A model generated the notes under the pieces. That model saw nothing but the letters and a program-made list of their open reading frames with translations. It had not been told where the DNA came from and made no database searches. Below are positions 30,862 to 40,119 of a stretch of DNA of 58,119 bases, piece after piece. Origin of the DNA: an uncultured Clostridium sp. (GTDB lineage Bacteria > Bacillota > Clostridia > UBA1212 > UBA1255); NCBI GenBank assembly GCA_900543695.1, contig UQSG01000017.1, positions 1 through 58,119 of the forward strand, in the 5' to 3' direction. Numbering within the stretch: position 1 is the first letter of the stretch; each line of letters starts with the position of its first letter. Position numbers and translations under genes: made by a program.

Positions 30862-33129
30862 ATGAAAACATCTGTCGTCGGCTATCCGCGCATCGGCGCT
30901 TCGCGCGAGCTGAAATTTGCATCGGAGAAATATTTTAAAAAGGAAATTACCCTGGAGGAATTAAAGGAAACTGCGGCGCGCCTGCGGAAGACGCATTGGG
31001 AGATCCAGAAAAAATACGGCGTCGATTATATCCCGTCCAACGATTTTTCGTTTTATGATAATTTGCTGGACACAGCGGCGCTGCTGAATATCGTTCCGGA
31101 GCGGTACCGCGGCCTGGGACTGAACGAAACGGATACATATTTCGCAATGGCGCGGGGCTACCAGGGCACATGCGGCGACGTGAAAGCGCTCGCGATGAAA
31201 AAGTGGTTCAATACGAATTACCATTATATTGTCCCAGAGGTTGAGGACGATATGCAGATCGCGCTGAAGGGCGTAAAGCCGTTTGAAGAATATCTTGAGG
31301 CTAAAGCCTGCGGCATCGAAACGAAGCCTGTTGTTACGGGCGCTTATACGCTGCTCAAATCCCTGCGTTTTACCGGTACGAAAAAGATTGCGGACATCAG
31401 GGAAGACGTCGCCGGAGCTTACCGGGAGATTCTGAAAAAGTTCGGTGAGCTCGGGGCAAAATGGGTGCAGTTTGACGAGCCGGCACTCGTGCTGGATTTG
31501 ACGCAGGAGGAAATTTCTTTGCTTTCTGAGCTGTACCAGGCCATCCTGGAAGAGAAGGGCAGCGTAAAGGTTCTCGTGCAGACGTACTTTGGCGACGTGC
31601 GCGATTGCTGGGATGTGCTTGCGGCGCTTCCGGTCGACGGGCTGGGACTTGATTTCATCGAAGGAGCCCGCTCGCTGGAGCTTCTGCGCGGCGGCTTCCC
31701 GGAGGGGAAAACGCTTTTTGCCGGCGTGGTAAACGGAAAAAATATCTGGAAGAACAATTATGAAAAAACGCTTGGTCTTTTGCGAAAGCTTTCCGTCGTG
31801 GCGAAAGACGTGGTGATCGGCACCTCCTGCTCGCTTCTGCACGTACCGTATACGATCCACGCGGAGACGAAGCTGAGCGATGCATATACGCAATATTTTG
31901 CGTTTGCCGAAGAGAAGCTCGGGGAGCTTTCCGAGCTGAAAGAAATCGTTTCCGCCGCAGTGCCGAAGAAGGCGCCGGCCTATGAGAAGAACCGGGAGCT
32001 TTTTGCAAAGCCGCGCGACTGCGTAAACGAAGCTGTCCAGAAAAAAACAGCGGCGGTGACGGAGCGGGACTGCACGCGGCTTCCGTCATTTGAAGAACGC
32101 GCGAATATTCAGAAATCCGTACTGAACCTGCCGCTGCTGCCTACGACAACGATCGGCTCCTTCCCGCAGACCGCTGATGTGCGCGCAAACCGTACGGCTT
32201 TCAAGAAGGGAGCTATCACGGAGGAACAGTACAAAGCGTTCAACCGGAAGAAAATTGCAGAATGTATCGCGCTGCAGGAGAAAATCGGCCTCGACGTCCT
32301 GGTGCATGGCGAATTTGAACGAAACGACATGGTGGAATACTTTGGAGAATGCCTGGACGGTTTTCTGTTTACGGAAAAGGCATGGGTACAGTCGTACGGA
32401 ACGCGCTGCGTCAAGCCGCCGATCATCTGGGGCGATATTTCCCGTTCCAGGCCGATGACCGTGGAATATTCGGTCTATGCGCAGAGCCTCACGGAGCGCC
32501 CGGTAAAAGGAATGCTTACCGGTCCCGTTACAATTCTCAACTGGTCTTTCCCGCGGGAGGACGTCAGCTTCCGCGAATCGGCGATGCAGATTGCGCTCGC
32601 AATCCGGGAGGAGGTCTTGGATCTGGAGGCAAACGGGATCCGGATCATCCAGATCGACGAAGCGGCGCTCAGAGAAAAGCTGCCCCTCCGCCGTTCCGAC
32701 CGGCACAGCCAGTATCTGGATTGGGCGATTCCCGCGTTCCGCCTGGTACACAGCGGCGTAAAACCGGAAACGCAGATTCACACGCATATGTGCTACAGCG
32801 AATTTGAAGATATCATTAAAGAAATAGACGATATGGATGCGGACGTCATCACCTTTGAAGCGTCGCGTTCCGACCTGAAAATTATTGAAGTTTTGCAGGA
32901 AAATCATTTCCGCACTGCGGTTGGCCCCGGCGTTTACGATATTCACTCGCCCAGAGTGCCGAGCGTTGAGGAAATCGAAGCTGCGCTCAGAAAAATGCTG
33001 CGGCGGATCCCTGCGGAAAAGCTTTGGGTTAATCCCGACTGCGGGCTGAAAACGAGAGGAAATGAAGAAACCGTCCCGAGCCTGGAGCATCTGGTGGCGG
33101 CGGCGCACGCGGTAAGAGAGAGTTTGTAA
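30862..33129 (+). CDS. metE: Cobalamin-independent methionine synthase
   Basis: MetE transfers the methyl group of 5-methyl-THF (polyglutamate) to homocysteine. At 755 residues it has full family length, with two TIM barrels: the N-terminal half begins VVGYPRIGASRELKFA, and the C-terminal half has TTTIGSFPQT, the zinc ligands in HTHMCYSEF and the last Cys in NPDCGLKTRG. A GAAGGAG ribosome site precedes the ATG. One base separates its stop from metF, so substrate supply and use are co-expressed. Confidence 0.96.
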   Translation: MKTSVVGYPRIGASRELKFASEKYFKKEITLEELKETAARLRKTHWEIQKKYGVDYIPSNDFSFYDNLLDTAALLNIVPERYRGLGLNETDTYFAMARGYQGTCGDVKALAMKKWFNTNYHYIVPEVEDDMQIALKGVKPFEEYLEAKACGIETKPVVTGAYTLLKSLRFTGTKKIADIREDVAGAYREILKKFGELGAKWVQFDEPALVLDLTQEEISLLSELYQAILEEKGSVKVLVQTYFGDVRDCWDVLAALPVDGLGLDFIEGARSLELLRGGFPEGKTLFAGVVNGKNIWKNNYEKTLGLLRKLSVVAKDVVIGTSCSLLHVPYTIHAETKLSDAYTQYFAFAEEKLGELSELKEIVSAAVPKKAPAYEKNRELFAKPRDCVNEAVQKKTAAVTERDCTRLPSFEERANIQKSVLNLPLLPTTTIGSFPQTADVRANRTAFKKGAITEEQYKAFNRKKIAECIALQEKIGLDVLVHGEFERNDMVEYFGECLDGFLFTEKAWVQSYGTRCVKPPIIWGDISRSRPMTVEYSVYAQSLTERPVKGMLTGPVTILNWSFPREDVSFRESAMQIALAIREEVLDLEANGIRIIQIDEAALREKLPLRRSDRHSQYLDWAIPAFRLVHSGVKPETQIHTHMCYSEFEDIIKEIDDMDADVITFEASRSDLKIIEVLQENHFRTAVGPGVYDIHSPRVPSVEEIEAALRKMLRRIPAEKLWVNPDCGLKTRGNEETVPSLEHLVAAAHAVRESL

Positions 33130-33130
33130 G

Positions 33131-33991
33131 ATGAAACTGAATCATTTATTCGATACAAAGCAGGTGCTGTCCTTTGAGGTATTTCCGCCGAAGCGGACGG
33201 CGCCTGTGGAATCCATATACGATGCGCTCGATTCCCTGAAGGACCTGCATCCGGACTTTATCAGCGTGACCTACGGGGCAGGAGGCAGCGAGAACTGCGC
33301 TGCAACACTGGAAATTGCGTCATCCATTAAAAACAAGTACGGCATTGAAAGCGTGGCGCATCTTCCCTGCATTAATCTGTCGAAAGAAGACGTATTGGGA
33401 ATGCTGCAGAGCTTCCGTGAAAACGGAATCGAGAACATTCTCGCGCTGCGCGGAGACCGCAATCCGGACGTGCCGCCGGGAAAGGACTTTCAGCATGCGA
33501 GCGATCTGATTACGTTCATCAGAGAACATGGTGATTTTCATATTATTGGCGCCTGCTACCCGGAGGGGCATACGGAATCGGACAGTCTCGTCAGCGACAT
33601 CCGCAATCTCCGCAGGAAGATCGATGCTGGCTGCGAGCATCTGATTACGCAGCTGTTTTTTGACAATGAATACTTCTATCGCTTCCGGGAACGCTGCCTT
33701 CTGGCCGGTATCGACGTACCGATCGAGGCGGGGATTATGCCGGTGCTGAACAAAAAGCAGATTGAACGGATGGTGACGCTGTGCGGCGTCTGCCTTCCGG
33801 CTAAATTTACGAAAATGATGGAGCGCTACGAGCATAATCCTGAGGCGATGCGGGACGCCGGCATCGCGTATGCCGTCGATCAGATTGTCGATCTGATTGC
33901 GCAGGGCGTACAGGGAATTCATCTGTATACGATGAACCGTCCCGACACCGCGCGCAGAATTCATGACAGCATTGCAGCATTGCTTGCCTGA
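33131..33991 (+). CDS. metF: Methylenetetrahydrofolate reductase
   Basis: 286 residues, a TIM-barrel flavoprotein making 5-methyl-THF for MetE. Family segments: LSFEVFPPKR at the N-terminus, SVTYGAGGS, NILALRGDRNPD with the FAD-site Asp, and a C-terminal VQGIHLYTMNRPD. The start ATG follows immediately on the metE stop; the two form an operon. Confidence 0.95.
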   Translation: MKLNHLFDTKQVLSFEVFPPKRTAPVESIYDALDSLKDLHPDFISVTYGAGGSENCAATLEIASSIKNKYGIESVAHLPCINLSKEDVLGMLQSFRENGIENILALRGDRNPDVPPGKDFQHASDLITFIREHGDFHIIGACYPEGHTESDSLVSDIRNLRRKIDAGCEHLITQLFFDNEYFYRFRERCLLAGIDVPIEAGIMPVLNKKQIERMVTLCGVCLPAKFTKMMERYEHNPEAMRDAGIAYAVDQIVDLIAQGVQGIHLYTMNRPDTARRIHDSIAALLA

Positions 33992-34000
33992 AGCGGCAGA

Positions 34001-34029
34001 TTGCATTTTCCCGCTCAGAATGCTATTCT
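34001..34029 (+). promoter_or_regulatory. Promoter of the aldo/keto reductase gene
   Basis: TTGCAT (34001-34006), 17 bases, TATTCT (34024-34029). Confidence 0.55.
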
Positions 34030-34063
34030 GTATAAAAGAATTTCAGAAAAGCGAGGCGGAACG

Positions 34064-35203
34064 ATGGTATACAGAGATTTCGGAAATACGGGCGTCAGGC
34101 TTTCTCCGCTGGGATTCGGCATGATGCGCCTGCCTGAGGACGAGAAGACGTCTGTAGAAATGGTGCGGAGCGCAATCGACGCGGGGATCAATTATATTGA
34201 CACGGCCTATAATTACCTCGGCGGGAACAGTGAATTCATCACCGCACGCGCGCTTGCCGACGGATACAGGGATATGATCCATCTTGCGACCAAAATGCCC
34301 GTCTGGATGATAGAAGGGGAACATGATTTCGACAGGATCCTCGGCGAGCAGCTGAAGCGCCTGCAGACGGATCAGATTGATTTCTATCTGCTGCATGCTT
34401 TGAACCGAGACTCCTGGAAGAAGGTACTCCGGTTCGATCTGCTCCGTAAAATGCAGGAGGCGCGCGAGGCGGGAAAAGTATGTTATCTCGGCTTTTCTTT
34501 TCACGATACATTCGACCTGTTTAAGGAAATTATAGATGCCTTTGAAGAATGGGACTTCTGCCAGATCCAGCTGAATTATACGGATGTATATTATCAGGCC
34601 GGATTGAAAGGGATGAAATATGCAGGGGAAAGAGGTCTTGGCATAGTTATTATGGAGCCGCTGCGCGGCGGTTTTCTGGCGAACGTACCGCGTGAGGTCT
34701 CCGAGGTCTTTTCGGAGGGCGAGCGCTGCGGATTCCGGAGAACGCCCGCAGAGTGGGCATTCGATTTCCTGTGGGATCTTCCGGAGGTTGGCGTTGTGCT
34801 CAGCGGTATGAGTACGCCGGAGCAGGTGGCGGAAAATATTTCGTACGCGGAGCGTTCCGCGCCCGGTATGCTGTCTGAGGCAGAGCATCAGATTCTGAAA
34901 AAGGCATACCGGCAGTTTCTGAATTATAATGCTGTGCCGTGTACGGGGTGCGCGTACTGCATGCACTGCCCGAAAGGCATTGCGATTCCGCAGAGCATCG
35001 CGGCTTATAATGAGGCTTTCAAGGAACATAATTACAAAAAAGCAAAAAAACAGTATGAGGAGTGGGTTCCGCTGTTCGGCGCAAAGCCCTCTGCATGCAT
35101 ATCATGCCGCCAGTGCGAGGCAATTTGCCCGCAGCAGCTTGAAGTCAGCAAATGGATGCATGAAATCGATTCGTTTTTTACCAAAGAAAGCGGCCGCGCA
35201 TGA
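34064..35203 (+). CDS. Aldo/keto reductase with C-terminal [4Fe-4S] motifs
   Basis: 379 residues. The reductase barrel shows Asp/Tyr in YIDTAYNYLGGNSE, catalytic Lys in HLATKMP and His in FYLLHAL. The C-terminus adds two cysteine clusters, CTGCAYCMHCPKGI and CISCRQCEAICP, as in the iron-sulfur aldo/keto reductase group of anaerobes. ATG at 34064 after GAGGCGGA. It overlaps the following hydrolase gene by 4 bases, giving a coupled pair. Substrate unknown. Confidence 0.88.
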   Translation: MVYRDFGNTGVRLSPLGFGMMRLPEDEKTSVEMVRSAIDAGINYIDTAYNYLGGNSEFITARALADGYRDMIHLATKMPVWMIEGEHDFDRILGEQLKRLQTDQIDFYLLHALNRDSWKKVLRFDLLRKMQEAREAGKVCYLGFSFHDTFDLFKEIIDAFEEWDFCQIQLNYTDVYYQAGLKGMKYAGERGLGIVIMEPLRGGFLANVPREVSEVFSEGERCGFRRTPAEWAFDFLWDLPEVGVVLSGMSTPEQVAENISYAERSAPGMLSEAEHQILKKAYRQFLNYNAVPCTGCAYCMHCPKGIAIPQSIAAYNEAFKEHNYKKAKKQYEEWVPLFGAKPSACISCRQCEAICPQQLEVSKWMHEIDSFFTKESGRA

Positions 35204-36066
35204 AAAACGGCAGCTTGCTTGACACCTTTGCGGAAGAAATCCGACATCTTGGCTTCCATACCTACCGGGCCGCGGAATGGTATCGGGGGGAGCTTTTTGT
35301 ACACGAGCTTCTTCCGGCCTCCGCCTGTCTCAACAGCTATTCCATCGCAAAGGTCTTTACGGTGACGGCGGCAGGATTGCTGTATGACCGCGGACTGATG
35401 TCTGTGGAGGAAAAGGTTGCTGAAATTTTCCGGAGAGAATTCCCGGAGGCACATGATCCGAAATGGGAGCGGATGACGGTAGACCACGTTCTCAGCCACC
35501 GTGCGGGATTTCCTTCCGGATTTCTTGATATCGATGTACAGGACAGATCTGAATATGGAACAGATGACTTTCTGCAATATCTCTTCCGAACCAGGCTGGC
35601 CTGCGAGCCTGGCGAGCAATGGATTTACAGCGACGCGGCGTTTTACCTTCTCTCCCGGATCATTACGAAGAAAACGGGCCGGCTGCTGGATGAGCTCCTG
35701 TGGCGCGAGGTTTTCTCCCCGCTAGGATTTCAGGAGGCCGCCTGGAGCAAGTGTCCTATGGGCTATCCGATGGGGGCTACCGGCCTTTACATCCGCACAC
35801 AGGACATGGTAAAGCTTGGCGCGCTGTATCTTCGGCAGGGAACCTACGCAGGCAAACGGATTCTGTCCGAGCACTGGACGAGGCTCGTGCTGGAGCGCGG
35901 CTACGAGCTCTGCCCCGCAGGGAAAAACGGCGCGTACGGAAAAGGCGGGATGTACGGACAAATGCTGGTCGTATTTCCGGAGGACGAGCGCGTTCTCGCC
36001 TGGCATTCCCACGACGGGCGCGATCCCGCCCCGCTTCTGGACTGGCTTTCCCGGCGTATGCAGTAG
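35200..36066 (+). CDS. Serine hydrolase of the beta-lactamase (class C/PBP4-like) fold
   Basis: 288 residues. SxxK motif S48-I-A-K51 (NSYSIAKVFTV), then WIYSDAAFYLLSRI in the position of the YxN motif, and the GAYGKGGMYGQ segment in the place of the third motif. There is no signal peptide, so it is probably a cytoplasmic esterase-type member, not a secreted beta-lactamase. The ATG overlaps the aldo/keto reductase stop. It ends 77 bases before the asparagine synthetase gene. True substrate unknown; no claim of drug resistance. Confidence 0.82.
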   Translation: MKNGSLLDTFAEEIRHLGFHTYRAAEWYRGELFVHELLPASACLNSYSIAKVFTVTAAGLLYDRGLMSVEEKVAEIFRREFPEAHDPKWERMTVDHVLSHRAGFPSGFLDIDVQDRSEYGTDDFLQYLFRTRLACEPGEQWIYSDAAFYLLSRIITKKTGRLLDELLWREVFSPLGFQEAAWSKCPMGYPMGATGLYIRTQDMVKLGALYLRQGTYAGKRILSEHWTRLVLERGYELCPAGKNGAYGKGGMYGQMLVVFPEDERVLAWHSHDGRDPAPLLDWLSRRMQ

Positions 36067-36142
36067 CGCCGTCCGCATCCGAACCGCATCTGCATTTCGA
36101 GCATATAATAAAAAGACAGCGTGATGCGAGGTTTGTTAGCTT

Positions 36143-38086
36143 ATGTGTTCGATATGCGGAATGGTTGATTTCAGACAGGATTTCGACGAGGTACTGAATT
36201 GTAATATTTTACGCAGCATGGGTGCGTCAATGCTGCACCGGGGACCGGATCAGCAGGGGACGTATTTCAGCAGCGGCGAGATTTTCCTCGGCCTGCAGCA
36301 TAACCGCCTTGCGGTTATTGACGTGGAAAACGGTCTGCAGCCAATGAGCGCGGTTTTAAACGGCATCAAATATACCATCGTTTATAACGGCGAGATTTAC
36401 AATACGGCAGAGCTGCGGGACGAAATTACGGCGGAATTATTCCGGCGGACCGGAAAAGCTCCCGAATTTACGACAAGCTGCGATACGGAGGTCGTTCTCT
36501 ATTCTTATATTACATGGGGGGAAGACTGCCCGTGCAAGCTGAACGGTATTTTTGCATTTGCGGTATTTAAGGAGCAGATCGGCGCAGCCCGCTCCGGAGA
36601 CGCGCCGCGGCAGAGTCTTTTCCTGGCACGTGATCGCTTCGGAGTAAAACCCCTGTACTATTGCTGGGTGAATGAGCGCCGCACGTTTCTTTTTTCGTCG
36701 GAAATCAAGGGACTTCTGTGCCATCCCGCGGTTCGGGCGCAGATGGACCGGTACGGACTGTGGCAGCTTTTCTATCTGACGCCTGTTACGCTGCACGGTA
36801 CGACGCTTTTTAAACAGATTTACGAAGTTCAGCCGGCATACAGCGCATCCATCGATTGCACCTATTCCTGCGGCGACCGCAGGGAATTTCCGAAGCTGTA
36901 CAGCCGCAAATACTGGCTGATGGAAGCCGGACGCTTCTCCGGGGAACGAGAGGATGCCGTTCGTGTTACGCGGGAGCTTTTAGAGGACGCGGTACGCAGA
37001 CAGCTGGTCAGCGACGTACCGCTTTGCGTCTTTTTGTCGGGCGGGCTTGATTCGTCCGTCATCGCGGCGCTTGCGGTAAAAGCATACCGGGAAAGCGGCA
37101 GGCAGCTGGCAACATATTCCTTCGAATACGAGGGAAACAGAGAAAATTTCCAAAGCACGCTTTTCCAGCCGCAGGGAGACGACGAATATGCGCTGTACCT
37201 GGCGAACGTTTTGGGCACCGACCATACGGTGCTTACCGCGCCGACGGAGATGGTTGCCGGGCTGCTTTATGATGCCGTACTTGCCCGCGACTTCCCGGGG
37301 CAGGCCGACATCGATTCCTCCTTGCTTTATTTTTGCAGTCAAGTGAAAAAGCTTCACACGGTTGCGATGTCGGGAGAGTGCTCGGATGAAATTTTCGGCG
37401 GCTACCCGTGGTTTTATCGCCCAGAGATGCTGGAGCGTGATTTCTATCCATGGATCCATGATCCGAAAATGCGCATCAGCCTGCTGCGGCAGGAAATCGC
37501 AAGAGCCGATGAAGGCTATGAATTTCTGTCCAGAATGTATCATGAGTTTGTTGCAAAGTGTCCGGGCTTGTCAGATGATTCGCCCGCCATGGCGCTGTCC
37601 CGCAAGGCTACATGGCTTTCCGCAAATTATTTTATGACGAATCTGCTGGAACGAAAGGATCGTATGAGCATGTACAGCGCAGTAGAGGTGCGCGTGCCGT
37701 TTGCGGATCACAGACTGATCGAACACGTATACAATGTCCCCTGGGAATATAAATTCGATCCAAGCGAAGGCGTGGGTGAAAAATCGCTGCTGCGCAGCGC
37801 CGTGCGCGATCTTTTGCCGGATAAAATATTACGGCGCAAAAAGAGCCCGTATCCCAAGACACATCATCCGGCATATGAGGAACGCATCACAGCAATGCTT
37901 GGAGAACGCCTTGCCCGGCCGGAAAGCGTACTGCATGAGCTGCTGGACCGCACGAAGCTGGAGAACGTGCTGCGCGGTGAAAACGTCACGTGGTTCGGCC
38001 AGCTGATGTCACGGCCGCAGCTGATTGCGTGGCTCTATCAGGTAGACGTCTGGTTTGATGAATATAATATCGATCTGGCGCTGTAA
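36143..38086 (+). CDS. asnB: Asparagine synthetase (glutamine-hydrolysing)
   Basis: 647 residues. Cys2 (MCSICGMVDF) is the N-terminal nucleophile of the glutaminase domain, supported by LQHNRLAVIDVENG and YNGEIYN. The synthetase domain carries the ATP pyrophosphatase loop SGGLDSS (starting at S299), then MSGECSDEIFGGYPWF and VRVPFADHRLIEHV. A short extra stretch (~148-160) precedes LARDRFGVKPLYY. It makes Asn from Asp, Gln and ATP. A TATAAT (36104-36109) may be its -10 box. It converges on the M55 peptidase gene with a 9-base gap. Confidence 0.94.
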   Translation: MCSICGMVDFRQDFDEVLNCNILRSMGASMLHRGPDQQGTYFSSGEIFLGLQHNRLAVIDVENGLQPMSAVLNGIKYTIVYNGEIYNTAELRDEITAELFRRTGKAPEFTTSCDTEVVLYSYITWGEDCPCKLNGIFAFAVFKEQIGAARSGDAPRQSLFLARDRFGVKPLYYCWVNERRTFLFSSEIKGLLCHPAVRAQMDRYGLWQLFYLTPVTLHGTTLFKQIYEVQPAYSASIDCTYSCGDRREFPKLYSRKYWLMEAGRFSGEREDAVRVTRELLEDAVRRQLVSDVPLCVFLSGGLDSSVIAALAVKAYRESGRQLATYSFEYEGNRENFQSTLFQPQGDDEYALYLANVLGTDHTVLTAPTEMVAGLLYDAVLARDFPGQADIDSSLLYFCSQVKKLHTVAMSGECSDEIFGGYPWFYRPEMLERDFYPWIHDPKMRISLLRQEIARADEGYEFLSRMYHEFVAKCPGLSDDSPAMALSRKATWLSANYFMTNLLERKDRMSMYSAVEVRVPFADHRLIEHVYNVPWEYKFDPSEGVGEKSLLRSAVRDLLPDKILRRKKSPYPKTHHPAYEERITAMLGERLARPESVLHELLDRTKLENVLRGENVTWFGQLMSRPQLIAWLYQVDVWFDEYNIDLAL

Positions 38087-38095
38087 TCGTTCCGT

Positions 38096-38896
38096 TTAGA
38101 GACAAAAATGGAAAAAGCGGAGAATTTCGCCGTAGTCATTGCTCCGAAAGCGGACCGTCCGGCCTCCTTCAAGGACTGCTCCGGGATAAAAGCTGTATTT
38201 ATACGCGGTAAAATGGTTCTTGTAGTTCAGCTCGGCCTCGAAATGCTCCGGCATCCGGACACGGCAATCGTTTTTATAATCGCCGCGCAGCGCCTCCCGG
38301 ACCGCGCTGCGGATCCGCTCTGCCGCTTCATCGGGATGGATGGAAACAGAGGCGTTTCCGATGCCTTCGTTTACGGCGACCGTGGAAATTCCAGGGCAGA
38401 TTTCCGCCGCGGAATCGCACAATGCGCGGTCTCCGGAAAGAAATACGACCGGAACGCCGACATAGCCGGCAATATAGGCATTGATCATAAATTCGCTCGC
38501 ATATGCGCCGTTGATTTTCACCGATTCCATCTCCAGCGTCATTGTGTGGGAAAGGGGATTTCCACTGCAGGAGGCCCATGCGTGATATCCGGTAAACGCT
38601 GCGGCGTCAAACGTCTGGTCCAGTCCGCTCATCATGCAGAAGGGATCGCCCGGCCAGCCGCGCAGCAGCCTCGTGCGCCTGGGAAGCATGGACGGATCGA
38701 TGTTTTTGGCCGAGCTGTGCGCGTCCCGAACGAAGACTTCTTCCGCGCCTGCATCCAGCGCGCCCTGCGCGCACGCCGCAGCCTCGCGCGACATTTGTTT
38801 TCTAAAATATTCGGCGGCCGCGGAACCGGACTCCGTTTCCTCCCAGGAGCAAATCCCGCACGTTCCCTCGATATCGCTGCTAATATAGATTTTCAT
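38096..38896 (-). CDS. M55-family D-aminopeptidase (DppA-like)
   Basis: 266 residues. Metal ligands match the B. subtilis DppA pattern: D8 and E10 (SSDIEGTCG), H60 (RDAHSS), H105 (GYHA), with SHTMT and a Glu near 135 completing the site. DppA is a zinc D-aminopeptidase releasing D-amino acids from D-Ala-D-Ala or D-amino peptides, forming a decameric self-compartmentalised enzyme. AAAGGAG precedes the ATG. No transport genes accompany it here. Confidence 0.9.
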   Translation of the reverse strand: MKIYISSDIEGTCGICSWEETESGSAAAEYFRKQMSREAAACAQGALDAGAEEVFVRDAHSSAKNIDPSMLPRRTRLLRGWPGDPFCMMSGLDQTFDAAAFTGYHAWASCSGNPLSHTMTLEMESVKINGAYASEFMINAYIAGYVGVPVVFLSGDRALCDSAAEICPGISTVAVNEGIGNASVSIHPDEAAERIRSAVREALRGDYKNDCRVRMPEHFEAELNYKNHFTAYKYSFYPGAVLEGGRTVRFRSNDYGEILRFFHFCL

Positions 38897-39105
38897 ACAA
38901 AAACTCCTTTCTCCAGATTCAATAACAAATCCGCAGTTCCCGGATATTTTCTTTCCGTTCTGGCGCGTGGGACCGCCAATCCGGTTTTCTTCGATGTTCT
39001 TTTCAGTATACCATACTTTCTCTTGATTATCACCATGGATTTTTGACGTGCATACGCACCATTTCCACGCCGGGCCTCAATATGCCGTGCTGCTTTTCTC
39101 GGCGT

Positions 39106-39131
39106 AAAGAGTAGCGCAGCTCTTTTTTTTT
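39106..39131 (+). terminator. Orphan terminator upstream of the PadR promoter
   Basis: AAAGAG (39106-39111) pairs with CTCTTT (39120-39125), followed by a run of nine T. No plus-strand gene precedes it within 1 kb; it could end an unannotated small RNA or be a relic. Confidence 0.5.
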
Positions 39132-39150
39132 GACATTTTTGCAAAATCTA

Positions 39151-39179
39151 TTGACAATGCCAATACTTCGTTATACGAT
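39151..39179 (+). promoter_or_regulatory. Promoter of the padR-DUF1700-DUF4097 operon
   Basis: TTGACA (39151-39156), 17 bases, TACGAT (39174-39179). Confidence 0.7.
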
Positions 39180-39188
39180 GTATATCGT
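39175..39188. promoter_or_regulatory. Candidate PadR operator
   Basis: ACGAT-GTAT-ATCGT, a perfect palindrome overlapping the -10 box just before padR; PadR proteins usually repress their own operon from such a site. Confidence 0.6.
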
Positions 39189-39203
39189 TAAAGGAGGTAT
39201 GGC

Positions 39204-39524
39204 ATGGATGTTCAATTAAAACGAGGGCTCTTGGATGTCTGTGTTTTGGCAGCGATTAAGAGCGAAGATTCATACGGCTATAAGATTATAAAAGATATGA
39301 AGCCGTATATTGAACTTTCTGAATCAACCTTATATACCATTCTGAAGCGCCTGGAAACAGCAAATATGCTGACTGTTCGCACGGCAGAGCACGGCGGCAG
39401 AATCCGGAAGTATTACCATATTACAAGCGAAGGGCTAAAGCGGATTGAAGATTTCAAGGTTGAGTGGAAGGAAATTTCATCTATATATCGATTCGTAACG
39501 AAGGAGGAGGATGGCAATGAGTAA
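39204..39524 (+). CDS. PadR-family transcriptional regulator
   Basis: 106 residues: winged-helix PadR with LKRGLLDVCVLAAIKSEDSYGYKIIKDM, SESTLYTILKRLETANML and GGRIRKYYHITSEG, the hallmark pattern. AAGGAGG lies 6 bases before the ATG. It heads a three-gene operon with DUF1700 and DUF4097 proteins, a widespread Bacillota arrangement linked to envelope stress, and its gene end overlaps the DUF1700 gene. The bases are visibly AT-richer than in most of the window. Confidence 0.93.
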   Translation: MDVQLKRGLLDVCVLAAIKSEDSYGYKIIKDMKPYIELSESTLYTILKRLETANMLTVRTAEHGGRIRKYYHITSEGLKRIEDFKVEWKEISSIYRFVTKEEDGNE

Positions 39525-40119
39525 ACAAGAATTTCTTGCACAGCTGCGTAAAAGCTTGTCCGGATTGCCGCAGGAGGATATTGAGGAGCGTTTGACGTTT
39601 TATAGCGAAATGATTGAAGATCACATAGAAGAAGGGCTTCCGGAAGAGGAGGCGGTTTCGGCAGTAGGCTCTGTTGATGAAATTGCCGCACAAGCAGTAG
39701 CAGAAATTCCTCTTGCAAAAATCGCTAAGGAAAGAATAAGACCTAAAAGACGGCTGAGTGCAGGAGAAATCGTTCTTTTAGCACTTGGTTCGCCAATATG
39801 GATTTCGCTTGGGATTGCCGCAATTGCCGTAATTCTTTCGCTTTATGTTTCATTGTGGGCTGTGATTATTTCATTGTGGGCAGTCTTTGCTTCTTTTGCC
39901 GTTTGCCCTATCGGCGGTGTACTGGCATGTGTTATTTTTACCGTTGGCGGGAACGGTGCTTCGGGGATTGCCATGCTCGCCGCAGGTATTGTTTGTGCAG
40001 GACTTTCTATCTTTATTTTCTACGGATGTAAAGCGGCAACAGCTGGCACCTTGATTCTCACAAGGAAAATAGCAATATGGTTTAAGAATTGTTTTATTAA
40101 AAGGGAGGTGACGCAATGA
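39517..40119 (+). CDS. DUF1700-family membrane protein
   Basis: 200 residues. The soluble N-terminal ~65 residues have the typical KQEFLAQLRKSLSGLPQEDIEERLTFYSEMIEDHIEEGLPEEEAVSAVGSVDEIA pattern, followed by three to four membrane helices. The ATG at 39517 is preferred over 39511, as AAGGAGG (39501-39507) is then 9 bases upstream. The stop overlaps the DUF4097 start by 4 bases. Molecular function is not established for this family. Confidence 0.9.
   Translation: MSKQEFLAQLRKSLSGLPQEDIEERLTFYSEMIEDHIEEGLPEEEAVSAVGSVDEIAAQAVAEIPLAKIAKERIRPKRRLSAGEIVLLALGSPIWISLGIAAIAVILSLYVSLWAVIISLWAVFASFAVCPIGGVLACVIFTVGGNGASGIAMLAAGIVCAGLSIFIFYGCKAATAGTLILTRKIAIWFKNCFIKREVTQ

Larger units (their letters stand above)
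38897..39203. other. Intergenic region before the PadR operon
   Basis: 307 bases between divergent genes. They hold a TATACT -10-like box for the M55 gene (near 39008, minus strand), an orphan plus-strand terminator hairpin (39106-39131), and the PadR promoter with its palindrome. No ORF is convincing. Confidence 0.6.

Noticed and set aside
35200..36066. Calling the SxxK hydrolase a beta-lactamase resistance gene
   Set aside because: No signal peptide, and the second motif is YSD instead of the YxN of class C enzymes; only the fold is supported.
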